This document shows, in pieces, positions 32,293 to 39,425 of a stretch of 64,000 nucleotides of DNA (its first letter is position 1; every line of letters starts with the position of its first letter). The notes below the pieces were generated by a model that saw only the letters and a program-made list of their open reading frames with translations, was not told the DNA's origin and did not search any database. Source of the DNA: Microbacterium binotii. GTDB taxonomy: Bacteria; Actinomycetota; Actinomycetes; Actinomycetales; Microbacteriaceae. The DNA is taken from assembly GCF_021398715.1 (NCBI RefSeq), contig NZ_CP090347.1, positions 2,294,001 to 2,358,000 on the forward strand, read 5' to 3'. The translations under genes were made by a program, and so were the position numbers.

Positions 32293-33057
32293 ATGACCCG
32301 ATCCGCCCGGCTTTCGCCGCGCCGCACGATCGCCGTGCTGGCGGCGCTGGCGGCGGCGATCGCGTGCATCTGCGCCCTCGCGCTGACGCGCCCGTGGGCG
32401 ACCGGATCGGTCCCGGTCAGTCGAGCGGATGCGGGTGGCGCCGCGCCCGCCCCGGTGTCGACCATCTCGCTGCCCGAGCACCCCCGCATCCTCGTTCTCG
32501 GCGACTCCTGGACGTATGGTTCCGCCGCCACCACGCCCACGCTGGGCTACGCCTACCTCCTCGGTCCGCTCATGGGCGGCGAGACGAGCGTGAACGGTTC
32601 ACGAGGCAGCGGCTACCTCGTTCCGGGCATCGACGGCGGAACCTTCTCCGAGCGCATCGCCGAGTTGGATGCGTCCGACCAGCCCGACCTCATCGTCGTC
32701 CAGGGCTCGATCAACGATCGGAAGGTTCGCCTCGACGGCTACGACGAGGCCGTGCGCGGCGCCTGGGACGCGCTCAGCGCGCTGTACCCCGACGCGCAGA
32801 TCGTGATCCTCGGCCCCGCTCCCCAGGTCCTTCCCGTGGAGGCCGCGACCGCCGAGATCGACCAGCGGCTGAGCCGGGCGGCGGCGACGCGTGGGTGGCC
32901 GTACATCTCCCCCATCGGCGAGCAGTGGATCACCCCGGAGAACCACCCGTGGGTCATCGACAGCGGGCCGGTCGGGCGCCATCATCCCACCACCGAAGGC
33001 CATGCGTACCTCGCAGAGCGGCTCACCGCAGCGCTCGAGGGTCTGCGGGCCGACTGA
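32293..33057 (+). CDS. Exported or membrane-anchored SGNH/GDSL hydrolase
   Basis: This 254-residue protein has an N-terminal signal or anchor helix (RRTIAVLAALAAAIACICALAL) followed by an SGNH hydrolase fold. Block I has the nucleophile in ILVLGDSWTYG, block III has GSINDRK and block V the HxxxxxGH arrangement in GRHHPTTEGHAYLA. Such enzymes remove acyl groups from lipids or polysaccharides outside the cell; the substrate is unknown. It is divergent from the transglutaminase-like gene, with 90 bases between their starts. Confidence 0.82.
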   Translation: MTRSARLSPRRTIAVLAALAAAIACICALALTRPWATGSVPVSRADAGGAAPAPVSTISLPEHPRILVLGDSWTYGSAATTPTLGYAYLLGPLMGGETSVNGSRGSGYLVPGIDGGTFSERIAELDASDQPDLIVVQGSINDRKVRLDGYDEAVRGAWDALSALYPDAQIVILGPAPQVLPVEAATAEIDQRLSRAAATRGWPYISPIGEQWITPENHPWVIDSGPVGRHHPTTEGHAYLAERLTAALEGLRAD

Positions 33058-33134
33058 GGCCTCCCACACGGGCGGGCATTATGCACCCTTTCGCGGGGCA
33101 GGACCACCACAGGTCCGCCGGCCCGTCCGCTGGC

Positions 33135-33140
33135 TAACGT
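33135..33140 (+). promoter_or_regulatory. Candidate -10 for the DUF6458-kinase pair
   Basis: TAACGT in GGCTAACGTGAAC lies about 108 bases before the DUF6458 start. It is the only good TANNNT match in the 190-base gap after the SGNH gene. Confidence 0.3.
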
Positions 33141-33248
33141 GAACACCGGGGGCACGGCGACCCGCCGCGCCCGTGCCCGAGCGCCGGCCCCACCGTCGCC
33201 GTCCGGGAACCCACCTATCGGGCTGGTCCCGGGGCAGGAGTCGTGAAC

Positions 33249-33512
33249 ATGGGTATTGGAAGCGGAATCGCGCTGTTCGTGATCGGTGCGATCTTGGCGT
33301 TCGCCGTCAACGTCGACCTCGGCGGCTACGTCAACCTGAGTCTCATCGGTTACATCCTGATGGGCGCGGGAGTTCTGGTCTTCCTGATCAGCCTCATCCT
33401 CGTGATGCGTCGCCGTTCGAGCGTGTCGACCTCGCGCACGGCCGTCGACCCCGCCAGCGGCGAGCGCGTCACGACACGTCGCACCACGGACAACGGCGAA
33501 CCCCTCGCCTGA
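33249..33512 (+). CDS. DUF6458-type small two-helix membrane protein
   Basis: This 87-residue protein begins MGIGSGIALFVIGAILAFAV and has a second hydrophobic segment (LIGYILMGAGVLVFLISLILVM) then a basic, polar tail (TSRTAVDPASGERVTTRR). This pattern fits the widespread actinobacterial DUF6458 family of unknown function. I prefer the ATG at 33249, eight bases after GGAG, to the GTG two codons earlier. The Ser/Thr kinase starts 3 bases after its stop, so the two are co-translated; the Thr-rich tail could be a kinase target, which is speculation. Confidence 0.8.
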   Translation: MGIGSGIALFVIGAILAFAVNVDLGGYVNLSLIGYILMGAGVLVFLISLILVMRRRSSVSTSRTAVDPASGERVTTRRTTDNGEPLA

Positions 33513-33515
33513 TAC

Positions 33516-34880
33516 GTGTCCGACATCCTCGACGCCGCTCCCGCCGGGACCGGCTCACTCCTCGCCGGTCGCTACCGCCTGATCGAACGCGTCGGCAGCG
33601 GCGGCATGGGCACGGTCTACCGCGCTCGGGACGAACTGCTCGGCCGTGATGTCGCGGTGAAGCTCTTCCACTCCGAGCAGGCGGACGGCGTCGAGGACCG
33701 TCGGAAGGTCGGCGAGGCGACGATGCTCGCTTCGCTCTCGCATCCGTGCCTGGTCACCCTGTTCGACGCGCGCATCGGGACCGAGGCTCCCAGCTACCTG
33801 GTCATGGAGTACATCGCCGGCCCGACCCTGCGTCAGCGTCTCGCGGAGGGCCCGCTGGGGCTCGATGAGGCCGCCGCCATGGCGAGCGATCTCGCCGCGG
33901 CGCTGGAGGCCGTCCACGCGGCGGGGATCGTGCACCGCGACGTGAAGCCCTCCAATGTCATGCTCCGCCCCCGCGGCCCGAGAGCCGGCCGTGTCGGCTA
34001 CCAGGCCGTGCTCGCAGATTTCGGCGTCGCGCACCTCGTGGACTCCACGAGGCTGACAACGCCGGGCGACGTCATCGGCACGGCCGCGTACCTCGCGCCG
34101 GAGCAGGTCCGCGGTCACGCGCCGGTTCCCGCATCCGACGTCTACTCGCTCGGGCTGCTGCTCATCGAGGCCATCACGGGCCGACATCCCTTCGCGGATG
34201 CGCCGGCGGCGAGCATGCTGTTGGCACGTCTCACCCGCCAGCCCGATGTGCCGACGGGGATCGGCTACGCATGGCGTTCCCTGCTCACCGCGATGACCGT
34301 GCACGATCCCGCTTCCCGCCCGAGCGCGAGCGAGGTCCTCGAGCGGGCGCGAGTCCTTTCCGCATCGACGCCGACCGCCGCGACGCTCCCCCTGGATGAC
34401 GCGCTGCTCGTCGCGACCTCGCCGATCGCACTCTCGGCTCCCCCGGCGCAGGCCGTGGAGCCGGTCGCCGACCCGCGTCCGGTTTCGCCGCCCCGTCGAC
34501 CCCGAGGCCGTCGTCGGGGGGTCGTGGCGCTCACGGCGGCTGCCGGCATCCTCATCGCCGGGGCCGCCGCGGTGGGCGTCACGAGCGTCCTGGCCCCGGT
34601 CCCGGTGGCCGAAGAGTCCGTCGTCCCCGTGCAGATGAGTACGGTCCCGGCAGACGACGGATCGGAGCAGACGCCCGCCGAGACGGTCGAGTCAGAGGAC
34701 CAGACCGTGCAGCCCGCCGACACCGACTCTCCGCAGCCCGCCCCGGTCACCGACCCGCAGCCTGGCCCGGTATCGGACAGCGGATCCAACCGCGGCCCCG
34801 GCAACAACAACGGGAACGGGAACGGACCCGGGAACGGGAACGGCCCCGGGAACGGGAACGGGAACGGGAAGAGGCCCTGA
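33516..34880 (+). CDS. Transmembrane Ser/Thr protein kinase (PknB-like, non-PASTA)
   Basis: The 454-residue protein has an intact kinase domain: GSGGMGTVY loop at about 27-35, lysine 49 in VAVKLF, HRDVKPSN with catalytic Asp near 142, DFG at about 168-170 and APEQ. A membrane helix follows at about 335-358. The outside tail has no PASTA repeats. It is Asp/Gln/Pro-rich, then ends in about 30 residues of GPGNGN-type repeats and KRP. The start is a GTG without a clear ribosome site, coupled to DUF6458. It likely phosphorylates regulatory proteins in response to an envelope cue; the PP2C at 4629 could reverse this. Confidence 0.88.
   Translation: MSDILDAAPAGTGSLLAGRYRLIERVGSGGMGTVYRARDELLGRDVAVKLFHSEQADGVEDRRKVGEATMLASLSHPCLVTLFDARIGTEAPSYLVMEYIAGPTLRQRLAEGPLGLDEAAAMASDLAAALEAVHAAGIVHRDVKPSNVMLRPRGPRAGRVGYQAVLADFGVAHLVDSTRLTTPGDVIGTAAYLAPEQVRGHAPVPASDVYSLGLLLIEAITGRHPFADAPAASMLLARLTRQPDVPTGIGYAWRSLLTAMTVHDPASRPSASEVLERARVLSASTPTAATLPLDDALLVATSPIALSAPPAQAVEPVADPRPVSPPRRPRGRRRGVVALTAAAGILIAGAAAVGVTSVLAPVPVAEESVVPVQMSTVPADDGSEQTPAETVESEDQTVQPADTDSPQPAPVTDPQPGPVSDSGSNRGPGNNNGNGNGPGNGNGPGNGNGNGKRP
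34811..34872 (+). repeat. GGGAAC(GG/CC) short tandem repeat in the kinase tail
   Basis: Repeated GGGAACGGGAACGG units separated by ACCC/CCCC encode Asn-Gly-Asn-Gly-Pro-Gly. Base composition and repetition suggest slippage-driven length variation of the extracytoplasmic tail. Confidence 0.75.
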
Positions 34881-34931
34881 CGGCGCAGGAACGCCACATC
34901 CCGACGTGATCCCGCCGTCCTCGGAAGCAGA

Positions 34932-34952
34932 ACCGCTCAGCCGAGGAGCGGT
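34932..34952 (+). terminator. Small hairpin after the kinase gene
   Basis: ACCGCTC and GAGCGGT form a 7-base perfect stem around a 7-base loop, about 50 bases past the kinase stop and before the HD-domain gene. There is no U-tract, so the assignment is tentative. Confidence 0.35.
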
Positions 34953-34985
34953 GCTCGACACTGGGGACGAGAGACGAGGAGTCCC

Positions 34986-35594
34986 GTGCCGTACGACATC
35001 GAAGAACTCCTGCGCCCGCCATCGGCCACCGCCGCGCTCGCGCTGCAGGCAGCCGAGCGGTGGTGCTCCCCCGCCGTGCTGCGGCACAGCCTGCGCTCCT
35101 GGATCTGGGCACGTTCGCTCGCGGATGCGGAGGGCCTGGACTACGACGCGGAACTGCTCTTCGTCGCCGCCGCACTGCACGACATCGGGGTGGCGGAACC
35201 GTTCGACGCACATCGGACGCCGTTCGAGAGCGCCGGAGGCGCCGCCGCCTGGCTGTTCGCGGCCGGAGCGGGCTGGCCGACCGAGCGCCGGACCCGGCTG
35301 CAGGAAGTCATCGAGCGCCACATGTGGGTCGAGGTCGATCCGGCCGTGGACATCGAGGGCCACCTGCTGGAGGTCGCGACGAGCTTGGACGTTGCGGGCG
35401 CGGGACCATCCAGATGGGACACGCGGCTCCTGCGCGCCGTGACCGAGCGACTGCCGAGAGCGGAGTTCGCGGCAGAGTTCGACACCGCGATCCGCGATCA
35501 GGCCGAACGCAAGCCCGCCTCGGCCGCGGCACGCCTTGCGCACAGCGGCCGCATCGCCGACGGCGAGCGCGCCTGCCTCACCCTGACTCGCTGA
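34986..35594 (+). CDS. HD-domain phosphohydrolase-like protein
   Basis: This 202-residue soluble protein starts at a GTG with GAGGAG seven bases upstream. The HD signature is present: a first His in LRHSLRSWIWARSLAD and the HD pair in VAAALHDIGVAEPFD. A third conserved His follows in EVIERHMWVEVDP. The size and the HDIG-like context resemble small HD hydrolases of the cyanamide-hydratase-like group, but the substrate cannot be inferred. It is in the same direction as the kinase gene but separated by about 105 bases with a small hairpin. Confidence 0.72.
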   Translation: MPYDIEELLRPPSATAALALQAAERWCSPAVLRHSLRSWIWARSLADAEGLDYDAELLFVAAALHDIGVAEPFDAHRTPFESAGGAAAWLFAAGAGWPTERRTRLQEVIERHMWVEVDPAVDIEGHLLEVATSLDVAGAGPSRWDTRLLRAVTERLPRAEFAAEFDTAIRDQAERKPASAAARLAHSGRIADGERACLTLTR

Positions 35595-35626
35595 CCTGGC
35601 GTCCCCGGGTCGCGCATGCCGGGCGG

Positions 35627-36060
35627 TCAGCCGGCCTGCGCGAAGGGGCGCGACGCATCGATGATGCGCCGCAGCGAGACCGCTGCCTCCGTCCGGATGC
35701 GGCGGCGACACGCGGCATCGATTCCTGGAAGTCCCGTGCATGAGGCCGTCATGTTGAGCATTCCACGTGAGACACCGGATGCGTAAACGCCCGTTCCCGC
35801 GTACTGGAATGCAAGACCGCCGCTGTCGCCGTTCCCAGCGGCCGGGATGCGCCGCGGTAGCAGATCGAGCCGCCGCCCGCAGGGTTTCTCGGCAACCACG
35901 GGGCTCGACCAATACACACCCTGATACCAGGGCCGCCCGCGGTCGGGCTGCAGTGGTGCGCCGGAATCATGGAGGCAGTTCCCGAGGGGATATAGCCGAT
36001 CTTGAACGCGGCGAGTCCGCTCCTCGTGCCGCCTGCGGCGTTGAGCGAGGTCATCGAAGC
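35627..36060 (-). pseudogene. Decayed trypsin-fold (S1) serine protease remnant
   Basis: Two minus-strand frames hold complementary pieces of an S1 peptidase. One frame has IGYIPSGTASMIPAHHC, the catalytic-His region, with the His-Cys pair near 35950. The other has GNGDSGGLAFQYAG, the catalytic-Ser motif, at about 35816-35830, followed by ASGVSRGMLNMTASC and a C-terminus stopping at 35627. The two frames are offset, and only about 45 residues separate His from Ser where roughly 140 are expected, so an internal deletion including the Asp region and a frameshift are both implied. No start codon or signal peptide was identified. I infer a dead secreted protease gene. Confidence 0.5.
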
Positions 36061-36239
36061 GGTCGAGGGCTACCATAACGAGCCCGACCTGGCCTACAAG
36101 GCCGTCGTCCCCGCACTGAAGCGTCCTGAGCGATCCACTCGCCACGCTGAGCCGCCCCCGCGGCCGGCCTTCGCGTCCCCCAAGCGGCCGACAGACAGCT
36201 CGTTCCCGGCAGCGTAACGTCGCAGGGAGCGGGGGGCGA
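36061..36239. other. Gap with no convincing gene
   Basis: This stretch lies between the protease remnant and the next frame. A short plus-strand open frame (36002-36217) has coding-like third positions and a protein-like stretch (SEVIEAVEGYHNEPDLAYKA) but overlaps the remnant on the other strand, begins right after a TAG stop and has no ribosome site. It may be compositional mirror of the decayed gene. Nothing else was seen. Confidence 0.4.
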
Positions 36240-36707
36240 GTGGATTCGAAGCAATGGGGCGCGCCGACGACTGCGGCGCGCCCCCGAAGGTGGCGCGAAA
36301 TCGTGGCCGGGGTCGTCTGGGCCTCGATCGGGTTGTGCCTAATCGCGCTCTGGCAGCTGTTCGCCCGGGAGTTCGGTGCCGCCGTCGGCACGGCACTGCA
36401 CTCCCCACCCGCCCGGGAGAGTCGCGTCCCGTCCTTCTGGGGCTTCGTCGTCGTCACGGCGGTGCTGCTGGTGTGCGCCGTCGGCGCCCTCGCGGCGCAC
36501 CGCTGGCTAGCCCTGCCGATCGCTCTGCTGCTCGCTTTCGGCGCGGGAATGGTCGCGTTGGGCATGTACCCGCAGGTCGCCCCGTTCGCCGTCGGGCACG
36601 AAGAAGGCCCCGATCCGCGCAAGGATCGAGGCCTCTTGTACGCCGTGCCCCCGGAGGGATTCGAACCCCCGACCTACGGTACCGGAAACCGGCGCTCTAT
36701 CCCCTGA
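36240..36707 (+). CDS. Small hypothetical membrane protein whose frame runs into the antisense of a tRNA
   Basis: The 155-codon frame starts at a GTG. It encodes three hydrophobic segments at about residues 20-42, 67-87 and 90-112, preceded by a basic region (RPRRWRE). The last ~27 residues are not independent protein sequence: they translate the tRNA terminator and the complement of tRNA-Arg, giving PPEGFEPPTYGTGNRR, a tail seen whenever a frame crosses a tRNA backwards. The membrane part may be real or a remnant; no family is recognised and no clear Shine-Dalgarno was found. Confidence 0.4.
   Translation: MDSKQWGAPTTAARPRRWREIVAGVVWASIGLCLIALWQLFAREFGAAVGTALHSPPARESRVPSFWGFVVVTAVLLVCAVGALAAHRWLALPIALLLAFGAGMVALGMYPQVAPFAVGHEEGPDPRKDRGLLYAVPPEGFEPPTYGTGNRRSIP
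36606..36633 (-). terminator. Terminator of the tRNA-Arg gene
   Basis: An 11-base stem with one mismatch (GGCCtCGATCC / GGATCGgGGCC) and a 6-base loop is followed on the minus strand by TTCTTC. It lies 12 bases after the tRNA 3' end. Confidence 0.75.
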
Positions 36708-36718
36708 GCTACGGAGGC
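36646..36718 (-). tRNA. tRNA-Arg (anticodon CCG)
   Basis: The 73-base gene folds as a cloverleaf: acceptor GCCTCCG/CGGGGGC with one G-U pair, D arm GCTC/GAGC, anticodon loop TTCCGGT giving anticodon CCG, a five-base variable loop, and T arm GGGGG-TTCGAAT-CCCTC. The anticodon stem has a mismatch at its first pair (27-43). CCA is not encoded. It decodes CGG. A TAGTCT hexamer about 10 bases upstream is a likely -10, and a hairpin terminator follows. Confidence 0.93.
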
Positions 36719-36765
36719 GTACCGATCGAGACTATCACCGCCCGCTTCGACCCCGTGACGACGGG

Positions 36766-38052
36766 TCAGGGGTATCCGCGGGTCCACAGCCCGTAGACGG
36801 CGAAGAACTGCAGCACGACGAGGACGATCAGGATGCTGTTGCGCGTGCGCTTGGACGTGGAGAGCTTCTCGTGCGCGAGGAGCGGAGACATCGGCATGAG
36901 CAGGCGGAAGGTGCTGGCCTGCGGCAGGAAGACACCGAAGATGTAGAGCCCGTAGCTGAGTCCGTATGCCGCGACGACGATGCCGAGCCTGCGCACCGAC
37001 CGCGACCAGATCAGCAGGGCGAAGCCGACCATCAGCGCGATCACGAGCAGCCAGCCGAACACGCTCAGGTACTCGCCCATGAATCGGAACCACGGGGTGA
37101 GGGGCAGGAACTCGCCGTTGCCGACGAACGGACGCCACCAGGCCGTCTCCGTGAGGAGGTAGGCGTGGGGAGTTCCGGTCCAGGCATCGGCGATCCACGA
37201 CCAGGCGAGGCCGGCGAGCGCGGTGACGCCGCCGGCCACGAGCAGCCCCGCCACTTCGCGGCGCGGGAACGGGTCGATCCTCCGGCGCCACCAGCGCACG
37301 AGGAAGACGATGCCCAGCGCCAGGGCGAGCGCGAGGGCACCTGGGCGCGTGAACGCCGCGACCAGCGCGATCGGGGTGATCCACACGTACTTGCGCTTCA
37401 CTGCCAGCAGCAGCGCGGCGAAGGTCAGCGTGAGCACGAGCGATTCCGCGTAAGCGATGACGAACACGAACGACAGGGGGGCGAAGGAGAAGAAGATCAC
37501 CGCCCACTTGGCCTGACGCGGCGAGGTGACCGCTCGCAGCAGCAGGAACAGCAGGACGGTCGCGGTGGCGCTGAAGAAGATGCTGAGTCCGATGCCGGCC
37601 GCTCGCCAGTCCGAGCCGACGAGGTCGCCGACCACGCGTTCCAGCCACGGGTAGATGGGCAGGAAGGCCCAGTCGTTCTCGAGCACGTTGCCGTTGGGAC
37701 CGATGGGGATCACGGGCGGATACCCGATCAGAGAGATACGGCCGTAACGGTCCGCATCCCATCCCGTCAGGAATGCGGCGAACGTCCCGACCGGTCGGTC
37801 CTGCGCACCGAAGCCCCAGCCGGCGGCCGTCGAGACCATGTACCAGAAGAGCAGGAACGCGAGGTTCACGCCGCGGGCGATCGCCCAGTAGCCCATCACC
37901 TGGGCGAGTTCGATCCGCCGAACCGCCCGCACACGCGGATCGGGTCGGGATGCATCATCCACCCAGCCATGTATGGCCGCCACCGCGCGGCGCCATCGCG
38001 GCGTACGCGTGTTCTCCGAATCGGCATGCAGTTGCGAACCGGTCACCGTCAC
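36766..38052 (-). CDS. PIG-V-like polytopic mannosyltransferase
   Basis: This 428-residue membrane protein has about ten hydrophobic segments. After the first helix comes FLTGWDADRYGRISLIGYP, matching the lumenal/outer loop of PIG-V-type (GT-C fold) glycosyltransferases, where the Asp is catalytic. FLPIYPWLERVV follows. Such enzymes use polyprenyl-phosphate-mannose outside the membrane to mannosylate lipids or proteins. The start is a GTG with AGAGGAAA upstream, and TAGGAT about 35 bases further up is a likely -10. It is transcribed toward the tRNA. Confidence 0.8.
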   Translation of the reverse strand: MTVTGSQLHADSENTRTPRWRRAVAAIHGWVDDASRPDPRVRAVRRIELAQVMGYWAIARGVNLAFLLFWYMVSTAAGWGFGAQDRPVGTFAAFLTGWDADRYGRISLIGYPPVIPIGPNGNVLENDWAFLPIYPWLERVVGDLVGSDWRAAGIGLSIFFSATATVLLFLLLRAVTSPRQAKWAVIFFSFAPLSFVFVIAYAESLVLTLTFAALLLAVKRKYVWITPIALVAAFTRPGALALALALGIVFLVRWWRRRIDPFPRREVAGLLVAGGVTALAGLAWSWIADAWTGTPHAYLLTETAWWRPFVGNGEFLPLTPWFRFMGEYLSVFGWLLVIALMVGFALLIWSRSVRRLGIVVAAYGLSYGLYIFGVFLPQASTFRLLMPMSPLLAHEKLSTSKRTRNSILIVLVVLQFFAVYGLWTRGYP

Positions 38053-38155
38053 GACTTTCCTCTCCCCGCGTGGCGCGAGCGATCCTAGGCGAAGCGGCTA
38101 TGCCGGCCCCCACAGGATGCTCCCATCTTCGAGCGCCGAGCAAAAGCCTGCGGGG

Positions 38156-38479
38156 TCAGGAAGCGTCGCCCGTGAGCTTCAGCCCGATCACGCAGCCCAC
38201 GAGCCCGGCGATCAGCAGCAGCCTCACGACCGTGAACGGCTCAGCCCCGGTGACCATCGCCCAGATCACCGTGAGCGCCGCTCCGATCCCGACCCAGACC
38301 GCGTAGGCCGTGCCGGTGGGGATCTCGCGCATGGCGAACGCCAGACCCCCCATGCTCAGCAGAAGAGCCACCGCGAACACGATGCTCGGCAAGGGCTTCG
38401 ACAAGCCCTCGGAGCGGCCGAGCGCGCTGGCCCAGACGGCCTCGAGCACTCCCGAGACGATGAGGACGACCCACGACAT
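38156..38479 (-). CDS. gdx: Small multidrug resistance-family guanidinium exporter (Gdx/SugE type)
   Basis: This 107-residue protein has four membrane helices and matches the Gdx branch of the SMR family, which exports guanidinium in exchange for protons as a dimer. The central glutamate is in SGVLEAVWASALG and the Gdx-type stretch IPTGTAYAVWVGIGAALT is intact; EmrE-type drug pumps differ there. The gene is single, as in dual-topology homodimers. The Shine-Dalgarno GGAAGG directly abuts a guanidine-III riboswitch, which independently identifies the substrate as guanidine. Confidence 0.95.
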   Translation of the reverse strand: MSWVVLIVSGVLEAVWASALGRSEGLSKPLPSIVFAVALLLSMGGLAFAMREIPTGTAYAVWVGIGAALTVIWAMVTGAEPFTVVRLLLIAGLVGCVIGLKLTGDAS

Positions 38480-38491
38480 GACGTGCCTTCC

Positions 38492-38532
38492 GGCCAGTCT
38501 TGTCGCTCACCGGGTACTGATCCGTCGTCCGG
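38492..38532 (-). promoter_or_regulatory. Guanidine-III (ykkC-III) riboswitch controlling gdx
   Basis: The 41-base element reads CCGGACGA, then GTACCCGGT about 7 bases later, then GACAAGAC, in the order and with nearly the spacing of the Thermobifida fusca guanidine-III aptamer. P1 forms between GG(A)UCAGU and ACUGGCC; the 5' CCGG can pair with the internal CCGG to make the pseudoknot. The 3' strand ends one base from the Shine-Dalgarno GGAAGG (38486-38491), so control of translation initiation is likely. Known behaviour is gene activation by guanidinium. Confidence 0.9.
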
Positions 38533-38555
38533 GGGTCCGGTCGGGACCCGGGACG

Positions 38556-38561
38556 ACTCTA
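38556..38561 (-). promoter_or_regulatory. -10 element of the riboswitch-gdx transcript
   Basis: TAGAGT lies upstream of the riboswitch and predicts a start near 38549, so the RNA would begin with a GGGTCC-CGACC-GGACCC hairpin before the aptamer. Confidence 0.4.
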
Positions 38562-38584
38562 TCGGAGGGCGCCCGAGCGAAAGC

Positions 38585-39424
38585 TCAGAGAAGGAATAAG
38601 CCGTCGACGAGACCCGGATTGTGCGCGTGGACGAGCACCCCGAACACGACCGCGTCGAAGAGCAGGTGCACCGTGACGACGTAGGCGAGCGAACGGGTGC
38701 GCAAGAAGATGTACCCCTGCAGCAGCGCGAACGGGATGGTGAGGACGGGCCCCCAGGCGCGGTAGCCGAGCTCCCACAGGAAGGAGACGAAGACGATCGC
38801 CTGTAGGACGTTGGCGGTCGGATCCGGCAGATGGCGCCGCAGCAGCGCGAAGACCGTGCAGATGAAGAACAGCTCGTCCCAGATGCCGACCGCCCCGACG
38901 CCGACGAACAGCCGCGCGATGAGATCGGGGGTGTCCACGACGGGCCAGTTCTGATACACCCCCGAGCTGATGAAGTAGAAGGGCAGGATGAGCCACCCGA
39001 GCACGAGCACCGCCACCAGCCACACCCACTGGAACCGGCTCCATCGACCGCCGCCGCGCCACGGGAAACGGATGGCGCGGTCGCGATAGACGAACCGCGA
39101 CACGGCATAGGGCACCGCGACGGCCGCGCCCAGCGCGAGGGTGAAGCGCACCATCGCGGCGTCGTCGAGCTCCGCGGCGAGCGGGATGGCGCTGACGATC
39201 AGCATCCCGACGGAGATCAGTGACAGATCGCGCAGCAGCGAGGCCTCGCGCGACTGACGGCGATCCGCCCACCAAGCCGCGACGAGTCCCGCCGCGAGCA
39301 GGCTCCATCCCAGCCAGGGCGTCAGGAGCACGAAGAAGGCCGGCGCCGCGAGCGCCACCAGCAGCGAGGCCGCGAGCGGCCATGCCCGCAGCGGAATGCG
39401 ACTGACCGTCTGCGCGGCGGGCAC
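38585..39424 (-). CDS. CPBP-like intramembrane protein with altered motifs
   Basis: This protein of about 279 residues has seven or eight hydrophobic segments and the layout of CPBP (CAAX protease/bacteriocin-processing, ABI) family intramembrane enzymes. Motif 1, normally EExxxR, reads WDELFFICTVF with only one of the two glutamates; motif 2 (FxxxH) is not evident; motif 3 is kept as HLLFDAV. It may be a degenerate or specialised member. The GTG start lies 1 base after the trmB stop codon, so it is translated with trmB. A large hairpin follows the gene but overlaps the gdx leader. Confidence 0.65.
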   Translation of the reverse strand: MPAAQTVSRIPLRAWPLAASLLVALAAPAFFVLLTPWLGWSLLAAGLVAAWWADRRQSREASLLRDLSLISVGMLIVSAIPLAAELDDAAMVRFTLALGAAVAVPYAVSRFVYRDRAIRFPWRGGGRWSRFQWVWLVAVLVLGWLILPFYFISSGVYQNWPVVDTPDLIARLFVGVGAVGIWDELFFICTVFALLRRHLPDPTANVLQAIVFVSFLWELGYRAWGPVLTIPFALLQGYIFLRTRSLAYVVTVHLLFDAVVFGVLVHAHNPGLVDGLFLL

Positions 39425-39425
39425 C

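Noticed and set aside
29512..33057. A very long plus-strand open frame (over 1100 codons) running antisense to argS, DUF2993 and the transglutaminase gene
   Set aside because: High GC leaves antisense frames open by chance. The translation is Arg/Glu/Val-rich without domains, while the opposite strand encodes clear enzymes. Only its last 255 codons, the SGNH hydrolase, are real.
36238..36670. Possible att-site duplication at the tRNA-Arg gene (GGATTCGAA occurs at about 36242 and in the T arm)
   Set aside because: Only 9 bases match, the motif is part of the universal T-loop, and no integrase, phage gene or composition shift is nearby.
38524..38557. Large hairpin (GTCGTCC...GGACGAC around GGGTCC/GGACCC) as terminator of the CPBP-like gene
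   Set aside because: Its 3' arm is part of the guanidine-III aptamer and its 5' arm overlaps the predicted -10 to start region of gdx, so its role is ambiguous; no U-tract follows.
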